From contig CANJMI010000003.1 in NCBI GenBank assembly GCA_947475525.1, forward strand, positions 257,242 to 321,241: a stretch of 64,000 bases of DNA, written 5' to 3'. Of this stretch, positions 50,864 to 59,652 are shown in pieces. Every line of letters starts with the position of its first letter. Position 1 is the first letter of the stretch. This DNA comes from Polyangiaceae bacterium (GTDB taxonomy: Bacteria > Myxococcota_A > Polyangia > Polyangiales > Polyangiaceae). Below the pieces are notes generated by a model that was not told the DNA's origin, made no database searches, and saw only the letters and a program-made list of their open reading frames with translations. Position numbers and translations under genes: made by a program.

Positions 50864-52197
50864 CGATCACGGAACGAACTCGCGTGACGGACTCGGGGCG
50901 TCGCCACGAGGACCGCGTGCTCGCCGTCTGGCAGGGCGGTTCCGCCTACCGATTGTGCCACGTCGGCGATACCCTCGTCGTCGGCCGGGGAGCCGAATGC
51001 GGGCTTCGGATCGAGCACGCGTCGGTGTCGCGTCGGCATGCGGTGATCACCCTCGAAGCGACGGGCTGGTCGGTCGAAGACCTCGGGAGTCAGAACGGCA
51101 CTTGGTTCGGTGATGAGCGCATCGCGAAGGGCACCGTCGTGCGCAGCGGCGGGGGCGTCAGCGTGCGCATTGGCGAGGCTGTCGTCTTCGTGCAGCGCGC
51201 CCCGCGAGCATCGAAACGCCGCGGTCGCCCGAGCGGTTCGGGTGAGGTTGAGCGTGTGCTCGATTTTATCGCGGTCGGCGAGATTTCGATTCTCATCTTA
51301 GGCGAGACGGGCGTCGGAAAACGAAGGCTCGCCCAGAACATCCACGCGGCGTCAGCTCGGCGGGCGGGGCCGTTCGTTCGGGTAAGTGGCTCTTCCCCTT
51401 GGGATGGGGATGTCGAGCGCGTCGATGTCGCCCATGTCGCCGGCGCGAGTGCGGCAGGCTCGTTGGGTCGCTCTCGCTTCTTCGAAGCCGCGAGCGGCGG
51501 GAGCCTTCTTCTCGAGGATGTCGGGGACTTGTCGCCCGGCGCGCAAGCGAGGCTTCTCCGCGCGCTCGAGCACGAGGATGAGGCCGTCAACGGGGCCTCT
51601 CTTGGGGCGACTCCCAGCGTGCGTCTGCTCGCGTCGTCCCAACATGATCTCGAAGCGCGGGTACGCGAAGGCTCGTTTCGCGCGGACCTCTATCATCGCC
51701 TCGCGGGTTACACGGTCACGGTACCTCCGCTGCGCGACCGCAGCGAGGACATCGCCCTTTTTGCAAAGCGATTCGCCGAGGCCGCGAGCGATGCGCAGGG
51801 CCTGCCACACCCGAAGCTCGAGCCCGATGTGCTGGCGTTGCTGAAGAAGTACGCATGGCCCGGCAACTTGAGAGAGCTCCGCAATGTGATGGAGTGCGCG
51901 GTGCTGCTCACGCTCGATGGCATCGTCCGTGTGGATGTCTTGCCCAGTCGCATCACGTCGGCACGTCGCGAGTCTCAACCGCCATTGGGCGCGAGCGAAT
52001 CGGTCAACCCATCCACGAAGCTGCGCGGCGAGCTGTCTGCAATCGAGCGTAGACGAATCTTGGAAGCGCTCGAACGCTGCGCCGGCAACCAGACACGCGC
52101 CGCAGCTCTGCTCGGGATCGGGCGCCGTACGCTACTGAAGCGACTGGACGAGTATCAACTCTCGCGGCCGCGTCGCCGAGCACGCTCGACCGAATAA
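50830..52197 (+). CDS. FHA-AAA+-Fis regulator, degenerate enhancer-binding protein
   Basis: The 455-aa protein has an FHA domain at about residues 35-110 (VVGRGAECGLRIEHASVSRRHA, SQNGTWFGDER), an AAA+ domain of sigma-54 activator type (about 135-350) and a Fis-like helix-turn-helix at the end (EALERCAGNQTRAAALLGIG). The Walker A reads GETGVGKRRLA, the Walker B LLLEDVGDL has the acidic pair as ED instead of DE, and the GAFTGA loop that contacts sigma-54 is absent. It may not drive sigma-54 opening by the standard route. The ATG lies within the kinase gene, which it overlaps by 34 bp. Confidence 0.88.
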   Translation: METRKNAAARLTITERTRVTDSGRRHEDRVLAVWQGGSAYRLCHVGDTLVVGRGAECGLRIEHASVSRRHAVITLEATGWSVEDLGSQNGTWFGDERIAKGTVVRSGGGVSVRIGEAVVFVQRAPRASKRRGRPSGSGEVERVLDFIAVGEISILILGETGVGKRRLAQNIHAASARRAGPFVRVSGSSPWDGDVERVDVAHVAGASAAGSLGRSRFFEAASGGSLLLEDVGDLSPGAQARLLRALEHEDEAVNGASLGATPSVRLLASSQHDLEARVREGSFRADLYHRLAGYTVTVPPLRDRSEDIALFAKRFAEAASDAQGLPHPKLEPDVLALLKKYAWPGNLRELRNVMECAVLLTLDGIVRVDVLPSRITSARRESQPPLGASESVNPSTKLRGELSAIERRRILEALERCAGNQTRAAALLGIGRRTLLKRLDEYQLSRPRRRARSTE

Positions 52198-52215
52198 ACG
52201 CCGCTCCGCGGAAGC

Positions 52216-53568
52216 TCAGTGAAAGCGAAAGCTCACGCCCGCCGGAGCCGTGACCACGACACCACGGCTGCCCACCATCACGCTCGGCCACACGCCGACG
52301 AGCAGCGAGCCCGACAGTGCCGCGCCCGGTGGCTTCCCACGGACGACCCCGTCTTGCGAAAGCCCGAGCAGCGACACCGCGACTTCGAGCGTTCCACCGC
52401 CGATCACACCTGAATCGATGTCGAGAACGGCGCCCAACTTCGAGCCGAGTGGCACATCGACTTCAGCACCGCCCGCCGCGGCTTGCGCTCCGGCAGGGAC
52501 CGACCCGCGCGCGCTGAGCAGCACGGCTTGCTGGCGTTCGAATCCGATCACGCCGCCAAGGCCCAGCCACAGCGGACCGAACGCGCGCAGCGAGACCGCG
52601 GGCCCACCTGCGAGGACGAACCCGCCCGGCGTGACCGTGCCGCCGAATGCGCGTCCGCCTAAGTGAACACGCGGCCCGAGCGACCAACCTACGAAGGCCT
52701 GCGCGCCGAGCAGCCCGCCCGTGTGCGCGTGAAAGTCGCCGACGCAATCGCCCGCCCCCGGAATGGTCGTCGTATCGCTGCAAGCCGCGACGAGCGCGCC
52801 GCCACTCGTGCTGGCAATGGAGTAGGGGAGGCCGGACAGCGTGGACGTCGTTGACGACGCGATGGCGCCATGCGCGAACCCGCCGAGGAAGCCGACTTCG
52901 ACCACCAAGCGGGCGTCACTCGGAGGCGCATCGGTACCGTCCGTTTCCAGCTCGGGTCCCGGCGGGCTCGCGGGCGCCACGGCAACCGCCACCGGCTTCG
53001 GCACGTCGTCGAGTGCCGGCACGGCGACGGTCTCACGCTGGCCCGCTTGCAGCTTGAGCGTGCGTTCCCAGGGCTGTTTTCCGTCGGTCGAACCCGTCAG
53101 GCGGTGCTCCCCCGGATCGACGGCCATCGCGGATGCAAGCTCCGCGGGATCGACCAGCTCGCCGTCGAGGCTCAGGGTCACACCGTCACGCGCGGTGACC
53201 GTGAGCAGCGCGACGGATTTCTCGAGGGCCTTCTGCTTCGCACGCGCGCTCTTCTCGACGAAGCCCGCCTTCTCACGGAGCGCGGATGTCGCAGCGAGCT
53301 CGAGTGCGCGGTAGGCAAGAGCGGGTTTCCCCTGCTTTTCACGGCATCCTGCGAGTTCGAGAGCCACGCTGCTCTTCGCATCGAGCAACACGCTCGCGGC
53401 GTAGAGCTTGCACGCGGCTTCGGTCTGACCGCGAACGAGGAGCGCCTTCGCTTCCTTCGCGAGCGAGGCGGCGTCCGTGCCGGTGGGTCCCGCTGCGAAC
53501 GCGGGGTAATCGGTGCCGACGCACAAAGTGACGAGGGCGATGGCGGTCCAGCTGCAACGGCGACGCAT
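52216..53568 (-). CDS. Exported PEGA-like protein with outer-membrane-like C-terminus
   Basis: The 450-aa protein has a signal peptide (WTAIALVTLCVGTDYPAFA) and then helical repeat-like sequence with a TPR flavour (EAACKLYAASVLLDAKSSVAL). Residues about 115-190 resemble a PEGA domain (LSLDGELVDPAEL, DPGEHRLTGSTDGKQPWERTLKLQAGQRE). After a Pro-rich linker the C-terminal half is Gly-rich with alternating beta-like stretches (FALGGPAVSLRAFGPLWLGLGGVIGF), ending GVSFRFH with a terminal aromatic, as in outer-membrane beta-barrels. This plan is frequent in Polyangia. The precise role is unknown. It is convergent with the FHA regulator. Confidence 0.75.
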   Translation of the reverse strand: MRRRCSWTAIALVTLCVGTDYPAFAAGPTGTDAASLAKEAKALLVRGQTEAACKLYAASVLLDAKSSVALELAGCREKQGKPALAYRALELAATSALREKAGFVEKSARAKQKALEKSVALLTVTARDGVTLSLDGELVDPAELASAMAVDPGEHRLTGSTDGKQPWERTLKLQAGQRETVAVPALDDVPKPVAVAVAPASPPGPELETDGTDAPPSDARLVVEVGFLGGFAHGAIASSTTSTLSGLPYSIASTSGGALVAACSDTTTIPGAGDCVGDFHAHTGGLLGAQAFVGWSLGPRVHLGGRAFGGTVTPGGFVLAGGPAVSLRAFGPLWLGLGGVIGFERQQAVLLSARGSVPAGAQAAAGGAEVDVPLGSKLGAVLDIDSGVIGGGTLEVAVSLLGLSQDGVVRGKPPGAALSGSLLVGVWPSVMVGSRGVVVTAPAGVSFRFH

Positions 53569-53664
53569 TGGGGCGGCACCCTAACGCACTCTCGTGGCCG
53601 AGGCACGACCCTAGGGCGGACACGAAGCTTGTGACGCCCGACGCGCACAGTCTACCATGGCTTC

Positions 53665-54276
53665 GTGATCAGCGTGCGCGGCGTAGGGGCGCTCGGCTTG
53701 GCCGGGCTTTCGTGGTGGTTGACGGCAACGGGCTGCTCGAAGGAAGCCCCGCCGACGACCAATGTTTCATCGACCTCGCTCGTCGCGACCGGCGCAGGTG
53801 GGGCCTCGCCGTGCAGCGGCTACTTTCCCGACGGCTTCTGCGCGGTTCACGCGAGCGCGCCCGAGAGCTGCGAGTGCGCCGACTGCACGACCACCGCTCA
53901 CTGCACGAAAACCTGCACCGACGACGGCACCTGCGACTTCGAAGCGGGCGAAGACTGCACGTGCAACGACTGTTTCTTCACCGTCGCGAAGTGCGCCCCC
54001 GCGAACGGGTTCTGTAACAACAACGACGACGGCGCGTGCGCGACGAGTGAGAATTGCTTGTGCAAAGACTGCACGGATACCGCGTATTGCAAGACCCACT
54101 GCGAGGACAACGGCGAGTGCGTAGCCTACTTCGAAGGTTGCGCATGCGCCGACTGCAAGATGCAGCAGGAATGCAGCGGTCCCGCCTCGAGCTCCGCGAT
54201 GAGCTCGTCCTCGTCATCCACAAGCGGAGCCGGCGGAGCCGGGGGCAGTGGCGCGGGCGGAGCGGGCGGCGCCTGA
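53665..54276 (+). CDS. Cys-rich lipoprotein with four internal repeats
   Basis: The 203-aa product from GTG 53665 has a lipoprotein-type signal (LAGLSWWLTATGC, Cys near residue 24). The mature part has a repeated module of about 30 residues built on C-x-C-x-D-C ... C-x-x-x-C ... DDGxC (for instance CECADCTTTAHCTKTC, CTCNDCFFTVAKC, CLCKDCTDTAYCKTHC and CACADCKMQQEC), enough Cys for several disulfides or metal sites, followed by a Ser/Gly-rich tail. No family name is recognised. It opens the secreted-protein locus that runs to 62212. Because of the strongly repetitive composition, other frames also look open; the Cys pattern decides for this one. Confidence 0.7.
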   Translation: MISVRGVGALGLAGLSWWLTATGCSKEAPPTTNVSSTSLVATGAGGASPCSGYFPDGFCAVHASAPESCECADCTTTAHCTKTCTDDGTCDFEAGEDCTCNDCFFTVAKCAPANGFCNNNDDGACATSENCLCKDCTDTAYCKTHCEDNGECVAYFEGCACADCKMQQECSGPASSSAMSSSSSSTSGAGGAGGSGAGGAGGA

Positions 54277-54417
54277 GCGCGGCTTCTTTCGCTGTCGTAC
54301 CCCGGCGCACAAGGCGGCACATGTGGCGCCGCAATCGGCCTGGAGTAGCTGCACCTTCTTGCTAATCGGCTGCGAGTCCGGTCTCTTGACTAAGTCGTTC
54401 TTGAGGAGAAATTCGGC

Positions 54418-56793
54418 ATGAGCATGAAGCAACGAGTGCAGGTTCGTTCGGTGGTCATGGCGCTGAGTGCCGTAACGGCCGCAGCCTTGCTCGGTACCGG
54501 TGGCTGCGCCGAAGAAGCGCCGCTGTGCGAGTCGACCTACGAGTCGTTCTCAACCAAGGTTTGGCCCGTCATCGGCACCAAATGCCTCCCTTGCCACAAC
54601 CCGCAGGGTGCCGCGAAGGCCACGTCCTACGTGCTCAAGGGTCCGGCCGAGGCAGGTTTTCTCGACCACAACCTCGGTGTCTTTACGGAGGTCGCATCCT
54701 TCGAGAAGAACGGCGTCTCGCAAGTCCTCCTCAAGCCGTCGAAGCAGATCCCGCACGAAGGCGGCGAGGTCTTCCCTCAGGGCAGTGCCGAGTACGACGC
54801 GCTCCAGGCGTTCGTGCAACTCTTGAAGACCGGGTCCGCATGCGAGTCGGCCGAGACCGCGCACTTCACGGGCGTCGAGCTGCTCGATGATGCGTCTACG
54901 TTACGCAAGGCCTCGCTACTGCTTGGTGGGCGCCTCCCGACGGCTGCAGAAACCGCGAAAGTGAAAGCCGGCGGGGCACCCGCACTCGAGTCGGTGCTCG
55001 CCTCGGTCATGACGGAGCAGCCCTTCTTCGATTTCGTCAAGCGCACCTACAACGACCTATTTCTGTCTGATTTTTACCTGCAAAACTCGACCCCCGTTGC
55101 CGACGCGCTGCCTTACGCGGATGGCATGTGGTTCCAGAAGATCTCCAAGGATGAGGTCGCGAAGTACGGTTTCGCGACAGCGCAAGACCTCGCCACCTAC
55201 GCGAACTACGCGGTCGCTCGGGAGCCCCTCGCTCTCATCGAGCACGTCCTGCGTGAAGGGCGCCCGTTCACCGAGATCGTCACCGCCGATTACATGATGG
55301 TGACGCCGCTCTCGGCGAAGTCTTTCGGCGTCGAAGCGACGTTCAAGAATCCCTACGATCCACTCGAGTGGGCCGAGGCCAAGCTGTCGCCGGTCGCTCC
55401 CACCGATGGGGACGGCAAGCCCACCGGCGAGGCCGTCGCGTACCCGCACGCGGGCGTGCTCTCGTCGCCGGTGATGCTCGTCCGTCATCCGTCGACGCCG
55501 ACGAATCGCAACCGCGCCCGCTCGCGCAAGGCGTACCTCTGGTTCCTCGGAACGAACATCCTCCTGACCGCGGAGCAGCCGATCGATCAGACCAAAGTTG
55601 CCGAGGCCAACCCGACCCTCCGCGCCGACGCCTGCACGGTCTGCCACGCGAGCGTCGACCCGGTCGCCGGATGCTTCCAGGCGTTCGATGACCGGGGGCG
55701 ATTCTTGCCCGAGCCGAAGTGGTACGACGAGATGTGGGCACCGGGCTTCGGCAGCGAGGACCTTCCCCTCGCCAAGGTCGTGAACGGTCTTCCCTGGCTC
55801 GGGCAGCGCATCGCCGCCGATCCGCGGTTTGCACTCTCGGTCGTCTTCAACCTCTACAAAGGTATGACCGGACGTGAGCCGTTGCTCGCGCCGACCAACA
55901 CGGCCGACCCCGAATACAGCGGAAAATTCGCATCGTTTTACGCGCAAACGGACACGTTCCGGCGCATCGCGCAGGCGTTCGTGGACAGCAACTTCGACCT
56001 CCGCGTTCCCATCGTGAAGCTTACCGAGACCCCCTACTTCCGCGCCGTCAACAGCGTCGCGCTCTCGCCCGACACGACGCTCCGACTCGGGGAGGTTGGC
56101 CGTGCCCAGTTGCTGCCGCCCGAGCAGCTCCACGACAAGGTCACCGCCGTCCTCGGCATCCCCTGGGCGGAAGGTCCTCAGAGTCCGTACTTGCGTTCGA
56201 ACTACCGCTCGCCCGCGAGCCTCGGAGCTTTCCAGCTCTTCTACGGCGGCATGGATTCGAACGCGGTCACCAGCCGCAGCACCTCACCGAACGGGGTGCT
56301 CGCGTCGGTCGCCGAGCGCATGTCGATTCAAATGGGCTGCCGCTCGGTGCCTTACGACTTCGCTCGTGACAAAGACAAACGCTTGCTCTTTCCGCAGGTC
56401 GAGCTCAGCGGCAAGTTGATCGACCCTGTAGGCTTCGAGCCCGAGACCTCCGACGGCCTCCCGATCGAGCTTGCTCAACGTGGCATCCGTCAGACGCTCG
56501 TTCACTTGCACGAGCGGATCCTCGGTGAATCGCTCGCGATGGATGATCCGGAGATCGAGCGCTCATTCAATCTCTTCGTCGACGTGTGGCGCTCCGGAGT
56601 GAAGGGCATGAAGGCCACCGAGAACCCCGTCTCGAAGGACCTGCCCGGCGACTGCCGCGCGACACGCGACTTTTACTCGGGCACCGCGTTCACACCTGAA
56701 CGTTCCCTGACGACTGACGAGACGTACGTGGTGCGCGCCTGGATGGCGGTCGTCACGTATCTCCTGGGCGATTACAAGTTCCTGTACGAATGA
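54418..56793 (+). CDS. Di-CxxCH protein of the DUF1592/DUF1588 type
   Basis: The 791-aa exported protein begins with a signal ending at a Cys (TAAALLGTGGC, residue 30, so probably a lipoprotein). A c-type heme site CLPCH lies at residues 56-60 in a cytochrome-like N-terminal domain (STKVWPVIGTKCLPCHN). Further on, the HPSTPTNRNRARSRKAYLWFL segment and a second heme-type site CTVCH at residues 406-410 (followed by ASVDPVAGCFQAFDDRGRF) match the DUF1588 part of planctomycete-type DUF1592/1588 proteins. They are thought to act in extracellular oxidation with a companion Tat protein; here that is the DUF1501 gene directly downstream. AGGAG nine bases before ATG 54418 supports the start. Confidence 0.85.
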   Translation: MSMKQRVQVRSVVMALSAVTAAALLGTGGCAEEAPLCESTYESFSTKVWPVIGTKCLPCHNPQGAAKATSYVLKGPAEAGFLDHNLGVFTEVASFEKNGVSQVLLKPSKQIPHEGGEVFPQGSAEYDALQAFVQLLKTGSACESAETAHFTGVELLDDASTLRKASLLLGGRLPTAAETAKVKAGGAPALESVLASVMTEQPFFDFVKRTYNDLFLSDFYLQNSTPVADALPYADGMWFQKISKDEVAKYGFATAQDLATYANYAVAREPLALIEHVLREGRPFTEIVTADYMMVTPLSAKSFGVEATFKNPYDPLEWAEAKLSPVAPTDGDGKPTGEAVAYPHAGVLSSPVMLVRHPSTPTNRNRARSRKAYLWFLGTNILLTAEQPIDQTKVAEANPTLRADACTVCHASVDPVAGCFQAFDDRGRFLPEPKWYDEMWAPGFGSEDLPLAKVVNGLPWLGQRIAADPRFALSVVFNLYKGMTGREPLLAPTNTADPEYSGKFASFYAQTDTFRRIAQAFVDSNFDLRVPIVKLTETPYFRAVNSVALSPDTTLRLGEVGRAQLLPPEQLHDKVTAVLGIPWAEGPQSPYLRSNYRSPASLGAFQLFYGGMDSNAVTSRSTSPNGVLASVAERMSIQMGCRSVPYDFARDKDKRLLFPQVELSGKLIDPVGFEPETSDGLPIELAQRGIRQTLVHLHERILGESLAMDDPEIERSFNLFVDVWRSGVKGMKATENPVSKDLPGDCRATRDFYSGTAFTPERSLTTDETYVVRAWMAVVTYLLGDYKFLYE

Positions 56794-56804
56794 GGAGGCA
56801 CACC

Positions 56805-58094
56805 ATGGATCGTCGTAAATTTTTCAAGCTTTGCTCGCTCGCAGGTCTCGGCGTCGTAAGCCTCGGTGTTCCGGGCGCCATTCAACTGGCCCGCGCGGAA
56901 TCTCCGAAGCTCTGGGTGTTCGTCAACGCAGGCGGGGGCTGGGACCCCACGATGTTGTGCGACCCCAAAGGCGATGCGAAGAACTCCAAGGGCTTCAACG
57001 TCAACAACTTCAAGGCCGACCAGATCCTGAGCGCTGGCCCGATCAAGTATCCGGACATCGGAAACAACAAGGCGTTCTTTGAGCGCTTCAGCGACATCAC
57101 GACGGTCATCAACGGGATCGACTGCGAGACCAACGGTCACGACAGCGGCAGCCGCAACACCTTCTCGGGTCGGCTGAACATCAACACGCCGGCGTTGCCT
57201 GCCCTCATCGCCCTCGCCTTGAATCCAAAGCTGCCGATGTCGTTCATTACCAACGGTGGTTACGACGACACCGACGGAACGATCGCGAGCACGCGGCTCA
57301 GCGGCGGCGGCAACGCGCTCAATGGGTTGATTCACCCGAACCTAATTTCCGTCAACCAAAACGACTTCGACGCGAGCCCCAAGTTCCTCGAGACGGCCGC
57401 CCTCGATCTCGTCACGCAGGCGCGGGATGAGCGCCTGATGTCGCTCCAGAAGGCGCAGAATCTGCCGCGCCACCAGAGCGCAATGAGCCTGCTCTACACG
57501 TCGCGCGTCGGCATGTCCGACCTGAAGAAAATTCAGGAGGAGCTCGACGTGATTAAGTCGAAAATCGACTTCAACAGCTATGGGTCGGGCGAGGGCCTCG
57601 CGCGGCAGGCCTACGTTGCCATCGCGGCGTACAAGGCGGGTCTGACGCAGTCAGTGAACCTTTCGGTAGGTGGCTTCGACACCCATGCGAACCATGACAA
57701 CCAGCAGCAGAACGCACAAGACGCGCTCCGCTCCGGGGTGATGGCCCTCTACGACATCGCGGAGGTGGCCGGTTGCGCCGATGAGATGTTCGTCGTCGTT
57801 GGGTCGGACTTCGGGCGCACGCCCGCTTACAACCCTGGCAATGGCAAGGACCATTGGTCGGTCGGCTCGATGATGCTCATGTCGCCGCACATCAAGGGCA
57901 AGCGCGTGATCGGCGCGACGAATGAGTTCTTCGATTACGAAAAGATCGATCTTGCGAAGCTCGCGGTCGGTGGCAAAGACGTGCTCAAGATGGGCCATAT
58001 CCACAAGTGGCTCCGCACGTTCGCAGGCATCGACGAGCATGAGATTGTCCGCCGTTACCCGATAAGCGTGAAGGGCGACATCGACCTCGCCTGA
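56805..58094 (+). CDS. Tat-exported DUF1501 family protein
   Basis: The 429-aa protein has a twin-arginine signal (MDRRKFFKLCSLAGLG) and then a DUF1501 body, an alkaline-phosphatase/sulfatase-like fold: WVFVNAGGGWDPTML, NGHDSGSRNTFSGRL, GGFDTHANHDNQQQNAQD and VVVGSDFGRTPAYNPGNGKDHW. Asp/His residues of these blocks are the likely metal ligands. Tat export means it folds, probably with cofactor, before crossing the membrane. ATG 56805 follows GAGGAGG; ATG 56790 overlaps the previous stop but has no ribosome site. It is co-transcribed with the di-heme gene. Confidence 0.9.
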   Translation: MDRRKFFKLCSLAGLGVVSLGVPGAIQLARAESPKLWVFVNAGGGWDPTMLCDPKGDAKNSKGFNVNNFKADQILSAGPIKYPDIGNNKAFFERFSDITTVINGIDCETNGHDSGSRNTFSGRLNINTPALPALIALALNPKLPMSFITNGGYDDTDGTIASTRLSGGGNALNGLIHPNLISVNQNDFDASPKFLETAALDLVTQARDERLMSLQKAQNLPRHQSAMSLLYTSRVGMSDLKKIQEELDVIKSKIDFNSYGSGEGLARQAYVAIAAYKAGLTQSVNLSVGGFDTHANHDNQQQNAQDALRSGVMALYDIAEVAGCADEMFVVVGSDFGRTPAYNPGNGKDHWSVGSMMLMSPHIKGKRVIGATNEFFDYEKIDLAKLAVGGKDVLKMGHIHKWLRTFAGIDEHEIVRRYPISVKGDIDLA

Positions 58095-58101
58095 GCTCGC
58101 C

Positions 58102-58231
58102 GGCGGCGTCCTGCCGCTGTTTGGATCGGCGGCCTTCTGCCGCTGTGCGCGTTGGCGGCGTGCTGCCGCTGTTTGGATCGGCGGCGTCCTGGCGCTGTGC
58201 GAGTTGGCGGCGTCCTGCCGCTGTGCGAGTT
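58102..58231. repeat. Five tandem 26-bp repeats
   Basis: Five abutting 26-bp units fill the gap between the DUF1501 gene and the dipeptidase gene. Each starts GGCGGC, has CTGCCGCTGT (or CTGGCGCTGT) in the middle and ends in one of two forms, TTGGATC (units 1 and 3) or GCGAGTT-like (units 2, 4 and 5). Unit starts are 58102, 58128, 58154, 58180 and 58206. There are no spacers, so this is not a CRISPR array. The repeats end 8 bp before the dipeptidase ATG and could influence its translation. Confidence 0.9.
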
Positions 58232-58239
58232 GAGGGTCC

Positions 58240-59403
58240 ATGCCGCACGCGATTGATTCATTGCTCGAGCAGGCTCGGGTGATCGCTCACCGCTACCCGA
58301 TCGTCGATGGGCACGTCGATCTTCCCTATCGGTTGTACTTGGGCCGTGATGCCGAAGGGCGGCCGACCGAGGATGTGACGCAGCGAACGGAGCGAGGTGA
58401 CTTCGATCGTGTGCGAGCCGAGGAAGGCGGCCACTCCTCGCCGTTCATGTCGATCTACGTTCCCGCACGTCACCAAGAGGCGGGGGGAGCGCGGGCAGTC
58501 GCCGATGCGCAGATCGAGATCATCGACGACATCGTCCGCCGTTGCCCCGAGAAGTTCGCGCATGCGGGTGAACCCGACGACGTGCAGCGCAACTTCAAAC
58601 GTTCACGGATTTCGCTACCGATGGGCCTCGAGAACGGTACGGCCCTCGAAGGCCGACTTGAGAACCTCGAGCACTTTCACGCCCGCGGCATTCGTTACGT
58701 GACGCTCGCGCATTCGCGAGACAACGACCTCTGCGACTCTTCGTACGATACGCGGCGTACGCACCGCGGATTGAGCGCGTTCGGTCGGGATGTCGTTCGC
58801 GCGATGAACGCGCTTGGCATGATGGTCGATGTGTCTCACATCTCGGATGACTCGTTCGCAGGTGTCATGGAGCTCTCACGCGCGCCCGTCATCGCGTCCC
58901 ACTCTTCGTGTCGTTTCTTCACGCCAGGTTGGGAGCGAAACCTCAGCGACGAGATGATTCGAGCGCTGGCGGACAAGGGCGGTCTCGCGATGGTGAACTT
59001 CGGTTCCTCGTTTCTCGATGACCGCGTGCGTCACGCTCGGGAGGCCGTGCAGCGCGGGCTCCTCTCCTTCATCCAGGAGCACGGCTTCTCGGAGGGTGGA
59101 CCGGAAGCTGCCGAGTTCCGGCGCCGCGCCTACGCCGAGCATCCCATTGAGTGGGCCTCCGTCGAGCGGGTCGCGGACCACATCGACCATATCGTCGAGC
59201 TCGTTGGTATCGACTACGTCGGGCTTGGCTCGGACTTCGACGGCGTCGGGGACTCCCTTCCTACGGGGCTCCGCGATAGCTCCCAGCTGCCTAACCTCGT
59301 ACGGGTCCTCCTCTCGCGCGGCTACGACGACGCCGAGCTCGCGCAGATCCTTTCGGGAAACGCGCTCCGCGTGTGGCAGTCGATTCGTTCGGCAAGCGGC
59401 TGA
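58240..59403 (+). CDS. Membrane-dipeptidase-type peptidase (M19)
   Basis: The 387-aa protein is an M19 (renal dipeptidase-like) zinc enzyme. The first metal pair is in VDGHVDLPYRL (HxD), the bridging Glu in MGLENGTAL, further His ligands in VDVSHISDDSF and IASHSSCRFF, and a substrate/metal Asp in GLGSDFDGVG. It hydrolyses dipeptides including those with D-amino acids, and in bacteria may act on peptidoglycan fragments. No signal peptide is clear, so it may be cytoplasmic. GAGGG precedes ATG 58240. Confidence 0.94.
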   Translation: MPHAIDSLLEQARVIAHRYPIVDGHVDLPYRLYLGRDAEGRPTEDVTQRTERGDFDRVRAEEGGHSSPFMSIYVPARHQEAGGARAVADAQIEIIDDIVRRCPEKFAHAGEPDDVQRNFKRSRISLPMGLENGTALEGRLENLEHFHARGIRYVTLAHSRDNDLCDSSYDTRRTHRGLSAFGRDVVRAMNALGMMVDVSHISDDSFAGVMELSRAPVIASHSSCRFFTPGWERNLSDEMIRALADKGGLAMVNFGSSFLDDRVRHAREAVQRGLLSFIQEHGFSEGGPEAAEFRRRAYAEHPIEWASVERVADHIDHIVELVGIDYVGLGSDFDGVGDSLPTGLRDSSQLPNLVRVLLSRGYDDAELAQILSGNALRVWQSIRSASG

Positions 59404-59479
59404 TACGAACCGCGGACGTGCGCTAAGTCGGGCACGCGAGACAACCGGACGGGCGGTCAGGTTTGTGTCCACCCCAACC

Positions 59480-59495
59480 GGATCACGCATGATCC
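59480..59495. promoter_or_regulatory. Inverted repeat upstream of the copper-monooxygenase operon
   Basis: GGATCA and TGATCC arms are separated by CGCA, a perfect 6-bp inverted repeat, and the wider region also has CCGGAT and ATCCGG arms (59478-59483 and 59510-59515). It lies about 60 bp before the sigma-54-like promoter at 59556, where an activator site could be. A terminator for the dipeptidase gene is a weaker alternative, since no T-run follows the first stem. Confidence 0.4.
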
Positions 59496-59555
59496 GTGAT
59501 GGGGAACCAATCCGGATTTTGTGAGCAAAATGTGCCAAGTCGGAATGACTTGTAG

Positions 59556-59572
59556 TTGGTACGGCGAGTGCT
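59556..59572 (+). promoter_or_regulatory. Sigma-54-like promoter (-24/-12)
   Basis: The sequence TTGGTACGGCGAGTGCT matches the -24/-12 consensus TTGGCACG-N4-TTGCW at all but two positions, with GG and GC at exactly the required spacing. It lies about 80 bp upstream of the lipoprotein ATG at 59653, leaving a normal untranslated leader. It would place the 59653-62212 genes under an enhancer-binding protein. This is from reading by eye; no statistical score was computed. Confidence 0.55.
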
Positions 59573-59652
59573 TAAGGTGAAGAAGTAGGCCGGCTGGCCG
59601 GTTTACTGTGGTCGTTCTAAACGGGTTGAGTCGACGCGAGGAGGCGAGAATC

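Noticed and set aside
53767..54099. Minus-strand frame of 110 codons over the Cys-rich gene
   Set aside because: It is Ala/Arg-rich with no signal or domain, and the plus strand has the regular Cys repeats.
58102..58231. CRISPR array
   Set aside because: The 26-bp units abut with no spacers, and no cas gene is nearby; they are listed as tandem repeats.
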